This document shows positions 1 through 4,970 of a stretch of DNA of 5,002 bases, piece after piece (the stretch's first letter is position 1; every line of letters starts with the position of its first letter). Source of the DNA: Candidatus Puniceispirillum sp. (lineage in GTDB: Bacteria > Pseudomonadota > Alphaproteobacteria > Puniceispirillales > Puniceispirillaceae); NCBI GenBank assembly GCA_016778825.1, contig JADHOU010000121.1, positions 1-5,002 on the forward strand, given 5' to 3'. The notes beneath the pieces are model-generated. The model was given only the letters and a program-made list of their open reading frames with translations, ran no database searches and was not told the origin of the DNA. The position numbers and the translations under genes are program-made.

Positions 1-17
1 AGGGGTAATCTTAGCGC

Positions 18-563
18 ATGACCGTATTATCAAGCCAGCAGGAAATCGACATTCTGATTACCGAAGCCGAAATTGCCGCCCGCACAAATAATCTCGCCCG
101 CCAAATCACCGATCATTACAAAGGCACTGAACAGCTTGTTGTTGTCGGGCTGTTGCGCGGTTCATTTGTTTTCATTGCCGATCTTGTGCGCCGCCTTGCG
201 CTTCCGGTCGAAGTTGATTTCATGACTGTATCTTCTTATGGCAATGACACGGTTTCATCGCGTCAGGTGCGTATCATTCAAGATCTTGAAACAGTGATTA
301 AAAATCGTGATGTACTGATTGTCGAAGATATCGTTGATACCGGCCATACATTATCGCAGGTGCAAAAAATCCTGTTAACACGATCACCAAAAAGCCTGTC
401 GATTTGCACCTTGCTGAATAAACCATCCCGCCGCGAAGTTGATATCGGTGTTGATTGGGTTGGGTTTGATATCCCCGATGCCTTTGTGATCGGCTATGGT
501 ATTGACTATGCCCAGCAAGGGCGCAACCTGCCGCATATTGGTGTTGTCAAAGCAGTGAAATAA
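18..563 (+). CDS. hpt: Hypoxanthine phosphoribosyltransferase (purine salvage)
   Basis: A complete 181-residue protein of normal length for bacterial hypoxanthine phosphoribosyltransferases. It transfers phosphoribose from PRPP to hypoxanthine (often also guanine), giving IMP or GMP in the cytoplasm. The PRPP-binding loop [14 protein letters not shown] lies at residues 99-112, with the acidic pair E103-D104 and the expected catalytic base D107. The mobile loop with the conserved Ser-Tyr pair is at 73-74 ([11 protein letters not shown], 71-81). The purine-site lysine lies in LLNKPSRR (K135), and the C-terminal FVIGYGID segment (156-163) carries the metal/pyrophosphate-side Asp. The LRGS segment (46-49) near the N terminus is the PPi loop. 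The ATG at 18 fits the family N terminus; the only purine-rich stretch upstream is AGGGG at 1-5, about 12 bases away, so the ribosome site is somewhat distant. The gene converges on dddP and shows no functional link to it. A specific guanine or xanthine preference cannot be decided by eye. Confidence 0.96.
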   Translation: MTVLSSQQEIDILITEAEIAARTNNLARQITDHYKGTEQLVVVGLLRGSFVFIADLVRRLALPVEVDFMTVSSYGNDTVSSRQVRIIQDLETVIKNRDVLIVEDIVDTGHTLSQVQKILLTRSPKSLSICTLLNKPSRREVDIGVDWVGFDIPDAFVIGYGIDYAQQGRNLPHIGVVKAVK

Positions 564-611
564 CCAGCCAGCTTTTCGGCCCCACAATCAGTTAATTAAT
601 CAATTAGTCAA
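564..611. other. Short convergent intergenic gap between hpt and dddP
   Basis: Only 48 bases separate the hpt stop from the dddP stop on the opposite strand. I looked for a shared bidirectional terminator and see no GC-rich hairpin followed by a T tract. The second half is an AT-rich, period-4 stretch listed separately. Termination may be Rho-dependent or occur inside the facing genes. Confidence 0.6.
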
Positions 612-617
612 TCAATC
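586..617. repeat. Degenerate period-4 (AATC-like) low-complexity repeat
   Basis: The stretch reads as successive four-base units close to AATC (AATC, AATT, AGTC, AATC, AATC), preceded by the palindrome TTAATTAA at 592-599. It runs into the last codons and stop of dddP on the - strand. This is simple-sequence DNA, probably from replication slippage; no function is evident. Confidence 0.6.
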
Positions 618-1940
618 AAGAAAAGCCACCTCGTAACGATAGGTGGATAAAGGCACTGCACCCGAATCGGTGATAAGCACCTGTTCTTCAAGCTTGACCC
701 CATCATGCCCGCCAACTACGCCAATATAGGCCTCGACACAAAGTGTCATGCCGACCTCAAAACAACCGCCATAGCCATGCGCCTCGACATCTTCTGGATA
801 GCGCACTGACGGATATTCATCGCATAGCCCAACACCATGCGCCAATACGCCATAGCGAAGCGGGCGAAACATTTCGGGCAAGCGGTGCGCCACCCGCGTC
901 ATATCGGCAAAGCTCATACCGGCTTCGATCAGCCCGATATTGGTCATCACATGGTCATAGGCGGTTTGATAGAGATGTTTTTGCCTGTCATTCGGCGCGA
1001 CATCGCCAATGATCCATGTTCGTGAAATATCGCAGCAATAGCCATAAGTACCGACAAGATCCGTATCAAAGGCCATCAGATCCCCCGCCTGCATAAGCCT
1101 CGGGCCACATTCCTGAAACCACGGATTGGTTCGGGGGCCAGAGGCTAGAATCCGTGTTTCAATCCATTCACCGCCGCGTTTGATATTGCCAGCATGCAAC
1201 GCCGCCCATAATTCATTTTCGCTAAGCCCCGGCCGCATGACCGCGCGCATTTCATCAATCGAGGCTTCGCACGCATGAATGGCACAACGCATGGCATTTA
1301 ATTCATTGTCATTCTTGATTGAGCGCGCATGTTCGGTCAAAACCTGCCCTTCAAGAACCGTGACACCAAGATCACACAGCGCGGCATAGCCAACATGTTC
1401 GATTCTGTCGACGGCCAGCCGTTTATTGGCACCGGCATGCGTTGCCATGATATCGATGATTTGCTTGGCAAAACCCCTGGCCGCCGCGGCCGTTTGATCG
1501 CCTGTTTCAAAATAGAAAAAACTAGCACCGCCCCGCAATTCGCCAATCAGTGGCAAATGCGCTGACAAATGTTCGCAATTGTGAAAATCCCACAGGATCA
1601 TTTTGCCTTCGGGCGGCACAAAAACGGCGCGTGCCGGATTATGCGCAATCCAAAGCTGCATATTGGTGCAATCGGTTGCATAGCGGATATTCAGCGGATC
1701 AAATAACAGTAATCCAGCACAATCATGTTTTCGGATCTGTTCCTGCAATCGTAACAGACGATAGACGCGTAACGCCGGAATATCTGGTGGGGTGATGCCC
1801 GCCGATTGCCATTCGTCAAAAGCCAAAGCGGTTGGGCCAATTTCAACACGATCATTATCCTCGGGCGTCAAATCAGCCTTTAGATGCGCCCGCCGGTTCG
1901 GATCAATCTTTCGGTTTGAGCCAATCATGGTTTGATCCAT
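612..1940 (-). CDS. dddP: DMSP lyase DddP (M24 metallopeptidase-fold enzyme)
   Basis: DddP cleaves dimethylsulfoniopropionate to dimethyl sulfide and acrylate in the cytoplasm. From the start chosen here the protein has 442 residues, close to the roughly 445 of known DddP proteins. The N terminus (RKIDPNR, then NDRVEIGPTALAF), FDPLNIRYATDCTNMQLW (80-97), NIKRGGEWIETR and ASGPRTNPWFQECGPR (267-281) match, from memory, the Roseobacter DddP sequences. The two-metal site is intact: D292 and D294 (FDTD), D304, H368, E403 and E418. These lie at a constant offset of three from the ligands I recall for the Ruegeria enzyme (D295, D297, D307, H371, E406, E421). The proposed catalytic base Asp377 corresponds to D374 in HGVGLCDE. 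The frame opens at ATG 1970, but ATG 1940 has GGAG at 1947-1950, six bases away, and matches the family N terminus better. The gene lies downstream of acuI on the same strand. Automatic annotation may call it Xaa-Pro aminopeptidase; the DddP-specific segments argue against that. Confidence 0.94.
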   Translation of the reverse strand: MDQTMIGSNRKIDPNRRAHLKADLTPEDNDRVEIGPTALAFDEWQSAGITPPDIPALRVYRLLRLQEQIRKHDCAGLLLFDPLNIRYATDCTNMQLWIAHNPARAVFVPPEGKMILWDFHNCEHLSAHLPLIGELRGGASFFYFETGDQTAAAARGFAKQIIDIMATHAGANKRLAVDRIEHVGYAALCDLGVTVLEGQVLTEHARSIKNDNELNAMRCAIHACEASIDEMRAVMRPGLSENELWAALHAGNIKRGGEWIETRILASGPRTNPWFQECGPRLMQAGDLMAFDTDLVGTYGYCCDISRTWIIGDVAPNDRQKHLYQTAYDHVMTNIGLIEAGMSFADMTRVAHRLPEMFRPLRYGVLAHGVGLCDEYPSVRYPEDVEAHGYGGCFEVGMTLCVEAYIGVVGGHDGVKLEEQVLITDSGAVPLSTYRYEVAFLD

Positions 1941-2061
1941 CGCCGTCTCCATGCAGATATTGCCAACCATGATTGCCAGCTAAACCGCAAAAAAACTTTT
2001 TGGCAAACACTTTATGATTATCAAATGACCGCTGTTACTCGCGCCACATCATCAGGCCAAT
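1941..2061 (-). other. acuI-dddP intergenic spacer
   Basis: About 120 bases separate the acuI stop from the preferred dddP start. That is long for tightly coupled genes and leaves room for a second promoter. The - strand carries AT-rich tracts (AAAAAGTTTTTTT around 1991-2003 and TTTGATAATCATAAA around 2010-2026) but no pair of good -35/-10 boxes. I therefore call co-transcription likely but not shown. No hairpin terminator after acuI was seen. Confidence 0.5.
1947..1950 (-). promoter_or_regulatory. Ribosome binding site deciding the dddP start
   Basis: On the - strand GGAG lies six bases before the ATG at 1940. The more upstream in-frame ATG codons at 1970 and 1952 have no comparable purine-rich site, so 1940 is the preferred start and the ten extra N-terminal residues are probably not translated. 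Confidence 0.65.
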
Positions 2062-3060
2062 CTAGGCATTCACATCGACAACCAATCGACCCTGCACTTT
2101 ACCAGCCAGAATATCAGCTCCAGCTGACGGCACATCGCCAAGCCCGATCACCTTCATCGCGGCCAATAATTGCGGCTTTGGCAAATCGCTTGCCAGCCGG
2201 CTCCATGCCGCAATACGGCGATCATAAGATGCCATCACCGAATCAATTCCCAAAAGTGATACGCCGCGAATGATAAAGGGTATCACCGTTGTTGGCAGAT
2301 CAGCCCCACCAGCAAGCCCAACAGTTGCCACCGCACCACCATATTTCATTTGCGCCAAAGCCCGCGCCAAGATGGTGCTGCCAACCGAATCAATACATCC
2401 AGCCCAGCTTTCTGATTCAAGCGGCCGTCCACCACCTTCCAGCATATCTGCACGCGCCAAAATATCATTTGCGCCCAGCCCACGAAGATAGTCGGCGCTT
2501 TCAGGTCGTCCAGTCACGGCGGTCACAGTATAGCCGCGCGCCGCCAATAGCGCCGTTGCCACCGACCCGACGCCGCCTGCCGCCCCCGTCACCAGAACCG
2601 GCCCCTTTTCAGGGGTGATGCCAATATCTTCAAGCGCCAGAACCGACAACATGGCAGTCATGCCAGCGGTGCCAATCGCCATTGCCTGCTGGCAATCAAG
2701 CCCATCGACCAGCGGCACCAGCCAATCGGCACGCACTTTGGCAAATTGCGCATAGCCGCCCCACCAGATTTCGCCAACACGCCACCCGGTTAGCGCCACA
2801 AGATCGCCTTGCTGATAACGTTTGTCCGAACTGCTTACCACCTCGCCAGCAAAATCAATGCCCGGAATATGCGGATAGTTTCGCACCAGCCCACCCTTGC
2901 CCGACAGACACAGCCCATCCTTGTAATTGACGGTTGAATATTTGACCGCAACCAACACGTCGCCATCTGCAGGCAAATCACCATGTTGCAATTCGGTCAT
3001 TTCATGGCGAATGGTTTTATCTTCATCACGATGCACCATAAGGGCTTTAAAACTAGACAT
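2062..3060 (-). CDS. acuI: NADPH-dependent acryloyl-CoA reductase, AcuI/YhdH family
   Basis: A complete 332-residue zinc-free medium-chain dehydrogenase/reductase, the usual length for AcuI/YhdH. It reduces acryloyl-CoA to propionyl-CoA with NADPH, both assimilating and detoxifying the acrylate released from DMSP. Family signatures are in order: STVNYKDGLCLSGKGG (42-57), HIPGIDFAGEVV (64-75), GWRVGEIWWGGYA (92-104), GTAGMTAML (130-138), the nucleotide-binding glycine motif VLVTGAAGGVGS (155-166), the GRPESADYLRGLGA segment (184-197) expected to contact the NADPH phosphate, and PFIIRGVSLLGIDSVMA (261-277). The zinc-binding cysteines of alcohol dehydrogenases are absent, as expected. A strong ribosome site AAAGGAG (3068-3074) sits seven bases before the ATG. 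It is the first gene of a leftward unit with dddP and is divergent from the rhodanese gene. The YhdH subgroup also contains quinone-reductase-named members of unclear role; the dddP neighbour makes the AcuI role the best reading. Confidence 0.93.
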   Translation of the reverse strand: MSSFKALMVHRDEDKTIRHEMTELQHGDLPADGDVLVAVKYSTVNYKDGLCLSGKGGLVRNYPHIPGIDFAGEVVSSSDKRYQQGDLVALTGWRVGEIWWGGYAQFAKVRADWLVPLVDGLDCQQAMAIGTAGMTAMLSVLALEDIGITPEKGPVLVTGAAGGVGSVATALLAARGYTVTAVTGRPESADYLRGLGANDILARADMLEGGGRPLESESWAGCIDSVGSTILARALAQMKYGGAVATVGLAGGADLPTTVIPFIIRGVSLLGIDSVMASYDRRIAAWSRLASDLPKPQLLAAMKVIGLGDVPSAGADILAGKVQGRLVVDVNA

Positions 3061-3067
3061 GGCGTGG

Positions 3068-3074
3068 CTCCTTT
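3068..3074 (-). promoter_or_regulatory. Strong Shine-Dalgarno of acuI
   Basis: AAAGGAG on the - strand, seven bases upstream of the acuI ATG. It is the strongest ribosome site in the window and fixes the acuI start. Confidence 0.85.
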
Positions 3075-3206
3075 ATTGCAATGGTTCTACCCTCAATAGC
3101 ATTTTTCGCCAAAGCCAGACAGCCCAAAACCAGGTCCCAAATCATCAAAATCCGCCAATCGCCGGCTTTGCCGGTCAATAACGCCAATCAAAGGGTTGTC
3201 AATCAA

Positions 3207-3238
3207 GGCAATGCCATGGCGGGCTTCACGGCATTGCC
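3207..3238. repeat. Perfect 9-bp inverted repeat, possible operator or hairpin
   Basis: GGCAATGCC at 3207-3215 and its exact reverse complement GGCATTGCC at 3230-3238 are separated by 14 bases. Half-site centres are 23 bases apart, about two helical turns, as expected for a site bound by a dimeric regulator on one face of DNA. The left arm overlaps the 8-base palindrome GCCATGGC (3213-3220). It lies between divergent promoters, roughly 150 bases upstream of acuI and 100 bases upstream of the rhodanese start. It could instead be an RNA hairpin or chance. Confidence 0.5.
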
Positions 3239-3256
3239 GCAACAGGCTAGGCGACA

Positions 3257-3310
3257 AGCACCAGTAAAAAGAGGCTTGGCAACAACAAAGCAATCGCCAA
3301 TACTGGTGCT
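3257..3310 (+). repeat. Nested inverted repeat: predicted 5' leader stem-loop of the rhodanese gene
   Basis: AGCACCAGTA (3257-3266) is perfectly complementary to TACTGGTGCT (3301-3310). Directly inside the right arm, GCCAA (3296-3300) pairs with TTGGC (3276-3280), leaving a 9-base bulge on the left and a 15-base apical loop (3281-3295). Together this is a stem of 10 plus 5 base pairs ending 11 bases before the AAAAAGGA ribosome site. As RNA it would be a leader hairpin; as DNA the 10-base arms could be spaced operator halves. There is no T tract after it, so it is not a typical terminator. Confidence 0.55.
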
Positions 3311-3339
3311 AACACCGTCTAAAAAGGACAACCAAAACC

Positions 3340-3741
3340 ATGATGCAAATGACCGCTGCCGAGGCTTGGGCCTATTTAGCTGCGAATCCGAACGCCCAGC
3401 TTGTTGATGTTCGAACCAAAGCTGAATGGCATTTTGTTGGGATTGCCAATCTCGATGCGCTTGACCGGCAGCCAGTCCTAATCGAATGGGTTGGCATGGA
3501 CGGCACACCCAATGCCGATTTTACCCAACAGCTTGGTGTAGCGGTTTCGTCCGATACAAGCCTGTTGATGCTATGCCGGTCGGGCGTCCGATCATTGGCC
3601 GCCAGCAATGCGGCTTTGGCGGCTGGCTATCAGACCGTCATCAATATCAGTGATGGCTTTGAAGGCGATCTTGACGCCAATCAGCAACGTGGTCACTTGA
3701 GTGGCTGGCGCAATGCTGGCCTTGCTTGGCGGCAAAGCTGA
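3340..3741 (+). CDS. Single-domain rhodanese-like sulfurtransferase
   Basis: A 133-residue cytoplasmic protein made of one rhodanese domain. The N-terminal CH2A-like motif LVDVRTKAEW lies at 21-30, followed by HFVGIANL (31-38). The active-site cysteine is C79 in the loop C-R-S-G-V-R-S (79-85), the six-residue type that suits sulfur rather than phosphate chemistry. GFEGD (106-110) and GWRNAGLAW (122-130) near the end are typical of alphaproteobacterial members of this subfamily. Such proteins carry a persulfide on the cysteine and pass sulfane sulfur to acceptors; the physiological donor and acceptor are not known from sequence. AGGA at 3325-3328, 11 bases upstream, supports ATG 3340; a second in-frame ATG lies at 3343. 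It is divergent from acuI and preceded by an unusual stem-loop. There is no signal peptide. Confidence 0.92.
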   Translation: MMQMTAAEAWAYLAANPNAQLVDVRTKAEWHFVGIANLDALDRQPVLIEWVGMDGTPNADFTQQLGVAVSSDTSLLMLCRSGVRSLAASNAALAAGYQTVINISDGFEGDLDANQQRGHLSGWRNAGLAWRQS

Positions 3742-3862
3742 ATCCGGCCAAAAACACCCCATCATTTATAGCTTTGACCCTCTCATAAAAGATTTCAATT
3801 TGAGCGAATTGTTAATTAGCAGCATTCTTGCGGTTTGCTTTATTTGTTCAAGGGTTTTTTTG
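3742..3862. other. AT-rich spacer after the rhodanese gene
   Basis: No gene is supported here. No hairpin terminator follows the rhodanese stop. Isolated promoter-like words occur (TTGACC near 3774, TTGAGC near 3799), but none is matched with a good -10 at the right spacing. An overlapping frame runs through this stretch, but its translation from 3701 to 3862 has no family character, so the start of the next gene is taken at 3863. Confidence 0.5.
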
Positions 3863-4144
3863 ATGGAATTTAATCGGTTCCACCAGTTTGGTTCATGGCT
3901 GTTAAACGACGATTTTGTTCTCAGTTACAGCGGATATGTAACCGAGGATATTTTGGAAGCCGTTGGTACGACTTTGCGCCAACGCATTCCAATCTATTCC
4001 AAACCAGCCAAAGCTTTTTTCACAAGATCGCGCCGGTCAATGATGACATCAACGACCATCCAGCCTTCGCGCCCTTCGCAAACCAGAAAATCAACCAGCC
4101 GCCTTGTTACATTCGCCGCCAGCATATCGACACATAGAAAATAA
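3863..4144 (+). pseudogene. Truncated SiaB-like (DUF6272-like) regulatory protein, N-terminal fragment
   Basis: From ATG 3863, preceded by AGGG (3851-3854) at eight bases, the first 42 residues look like the N terminus of SiaB-family proteins. SiaB is a HATPase-like kinase of partner-switching systems controlling surface behaviour. The features are an initial helix, then FVLSYSGYVTEDILEAVG (18-35) and TLRQRI (37-42), matching the 'LxYxGxxTxxxLxxxG..L' start pattern. After about residue 42 (near 3988) resemblance ends. The remaining 51 residues are rich in Ser, Thr and Arg and overlap a coding-like frame on the other strand, so they look like out-of-context translation. Full SiaB proteins are roughly 180 residues, so three quarters are missing, including the ATP-binding part. 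I see no alternate frame continuing the family, so a deletion or rearrangement fits better than a simple frameshift. The family call rests on a short stretch. It could also be an unrelated orphan protein of 93 residues. Confidence 0.42.
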
Positions 4145-4200
4145 TCGTCACCAACAGGGATGATTTTGGGATGGATAACGCCGGGATAGGAGATCTTCAA
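3994..4200 (-). CDS. Small uncharacterised protein with TTG start (68 residues)
   Basis: I do not recognise this family. On the - strand a 68-residue frame has balanced, protein-like composition: an N-terminal KISYPGVIHPKIIPVGDDYF segment (2-21), then alternating hydrophobic stretches (FLCVDMLAANVTRRLVDFLV and WMVVDVIID), and a charged end RRDLVKKALAGLE. The opposite strand is Ser/Thr/Arg-rich nonsense over the same bases, which supports this strand being the coding one. No ATG is available, because a stop lies seven codons upstream; TTG at 4200 is preceded by GGGGA at 4208-4212, about seven bases away. No membrane segment or signal peptide is clear. Its stop falls within a few bases of where the facing SiaB-like fragment loses family similarity, so it too may be the remainder of a rearranged gene. 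It is divergent from the TPR gene. Confidence 0.5.
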   Translation of the reverse strand: MKISYPGVIHPKIIPVGDDYFLCVDMLAANVTRRLVDFLVCEGREGWMVVDVIIDRRDLVKKALAGLE

Positions 4201-4243
4201 AACATATTCCCCACAAAATCATGCAAAGCGTGAACAAAACCCA

Positions 4244-4302
4244 GCAAATCTTAAAATGCTATTTGCTTAATTTTATCTTAATTAGGATTTGCCGCAAAAT
4301 CA
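4244..4302. repeat. AT-rich region with four GCAAATC-type words in alternating orientation
   Basis: The words GCAAATC (4244-4250), ATTTGC (4261-4266), GATTTGC (4286-4292) and GCAAAATC (4294-4301) are direct or inverted copies of one 6-8 base motif. The first and third form a perfect 7-base inverted repeat. The last two form an adjacent imperfect one centred at 4293. The block sits between two divergent genes. It could be a protein-binding region or simply AT-rich DNA. Confidence 0.4.
4270..4297 (-). promoter_or_regulatory. Weak candidate promoter for the small - strand gene
   Basis: On the - strand TTGCGG (4292-4297) and TAAAAT (4270-4275) are 16 bases apart. The -10 matches five of six consensus bases and the -35 three of six. 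It would start RNA near 4262, about 60 bases before the TTG. The surrounding DNA is AT-rich, so chance is possible. Confidence 0.25.
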
Positions 4303-4335
4303 CAAGCTGGCTTGGGCGGCATGAAATGTCATCGC

Positions 4336-4362
4336 TTGGCAAGCGCATGATGACGCTATAGT
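4336..4362 (+). promoter_or_regulatory. Candidate sigma-70 promoter of the TPR gene
   Basis: TTGGCA (4336-4341) and TATAGT (4357-4362) each match five of six consensus bases, with a 15-base spacer, slightly shorter than the optimum. Transcription would begin near 4369, at or just before the ATG at 4371. That would make the message leaderless, or give a leader of about 22 bases to the ATG at 4392. Confidence 0.45.
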
Positions 4363-4370
4363 CTTTAAGG

Positions 4371-4970
4371 ATGAGAGAACAGCAAACCAAAATGACCAGC
4401 CCTAAGTCGATTGGGTTAAAAATCATCATGTTTCTGGCAACAGCTATGCTTTTGCTTGCTTATGCGCCCGCCAATGCCGACCAAACTGATCCAGAACTGG
4501 ACAAGCTATTTGCCGCATTACAAACAAGCCTGTCAAATGCCAGTGCTGCCAGCCTTGAACGTGACATCTGGACTATCTGGACGCGCTATCCAGATGATCA
4601 GGCGATCAATCGTCAGATGGATAGGGCTATCAAAATGATGAATGCTGGTCGACTTGATGATGCCGAAGCCATGTTCAGCGCCATCATTTCGCGCAAGCCT
4701 GCCTTTGCCGAAGCCTGGAACAAACGCGCCACGGTTCGGTTTTTTCGCGGTGATGACGCTGGATCGGCAAATGATATTCTGCAAGTGATTAAATTAGAGC
4801 CGCGCCATTTTGGCGCGCTGTCAGGGCTTGGCATGATCAAGGTTCGCGAAGGCGATCTTCAGGGTGCCTTGCAGGCCTATCGCGCCGCTCAGCGCATCAA
4901 CCCGTTTTTGCCGAATATCGAGGTGATCATTGACAAGCTTGGGCAAAAATTAAATGGCCGCGGCATCTAA
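4371..4970 (+). CDS. Secreted/periplasmic TPR-repeat protein
   Basis: A 199-residue protein with an N-terminal export signal and three tandem tetratricopeptide repeats. The signal has a basic start, a hydrophobic core around residues 17-32 (KIIMFLATAMLLLAYA) and an ANA-D cleavage site after about residue 36, so the mature protein should lie in the periplasm or envelope. The region before the repeats contains DIWTIWTRYPDDQA (65-78), a feature I associate with a common alphaproteobacterial TPR family. The repeats are consecutive 34-residue units at about 79-112, 113-146 and 147-180, each with the G/A-rich first helix and a closing K/N-P-type turn (RKPAF, LEPRH, INPFL). TPRs mediate protein binding; no catalytic domain or partner is visible. 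Start choice is open: ATG 4371 has AAGG directly against it, too close for a ribosome site, while ATG 4392 (MTSPKS) gives a more typical signal peptide with AGAGA about 14 bases upstream. The gene ends in a double TAA. Confidence 0.85.
   Translation: MREQQTKMTSPKSIGLKIIMFLATAMLLLAYAPANADQTDPELDKLFAALQTSLSNASAASLERDIWTIWTRYPDDQAINRQMDRAIKMMNAGRLDDAEAMFSAIISRKPAFAEAWNKRATVRFFRGDDAGSANDILQVIKLEPRHFGALSGLGMIKVREGDLQGALQAYRAAQRINPFLPNIEVIIDKLGQKLNGRGI

Larger units (their letters stand above)
3075..3320. promoter_or_regulatory. Divergent control region between acuI and the rhodanese gene
   Basis: The region between the two divergent genes should carry the promoters of both. It contains two perfect inverted repeats, listed separately. 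On the - strand a consensus TTGACA (near 3197-3202) is followed 16 bases later by a poor -10 (TATTGA), a weak candidate for acuI that would leave a long leader. I find no convincing sigma-70 pair for the rhodanese gene. A short coding-like - strand frame ending at 3093 is discussed under findings. No regulator gene is adjacent. Confidence 0.45.

Noticed and set aside
743..1025. + strand frames within dddP
   Set aside because: They are antisense to the conserved C-terminal half of DddP, have His/Arg/Ser-rich composition and no family character.
1329..1795. + strand frames opposite the N-terminal half of dddP
   Set aside because: Antisense shadows of a well supported gene, with no ribosome sites or recognisable domains.
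612..1940. Ordinary Xaa-Pro aminopeptidase or creatinase reading of the M24 gene
   Set aside because: DddP-specific segments (GGEWIETR, ASGPRTNPWFQECGPR, HGVGLCDE) and the adjacent acuI gene fit a DMSP lyase instead.
1932..2930. Several + strand frames opposite acuI
   Set aside because: Pro/Ala/His-rich translations are typical of the complement of this gene; AcuI motifs on the - strand are unambiguous.
3162..3174. CCGGC-TTT-GCCGG mini hairpin as a terminator
   Set aside because: A 5-base stem with no following T tract, positioned inside a divergent promoter region where a terminator is not expected.
3081..3407. + strand frame running across the divergent region into the rhodanese start
   Set aside because: It overlaps the rhodanese gene in another frame, has no ribosome site, and its Gln/Arg-rich translation is not protein-like.
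3701..3862. N-terminal extension of the SiaB-like frame back to 3701
   Set aside because: It overlaps the rhodanese C terminus, lacks a ribosome site, and the SiaB-like pattern begins only after ATG 3863, which has its own AGGG site.
4533..4840. - strand frames inside the TPR gene
   Set aside because: Antisense to three regular 34-residue TPR units; no independent support.
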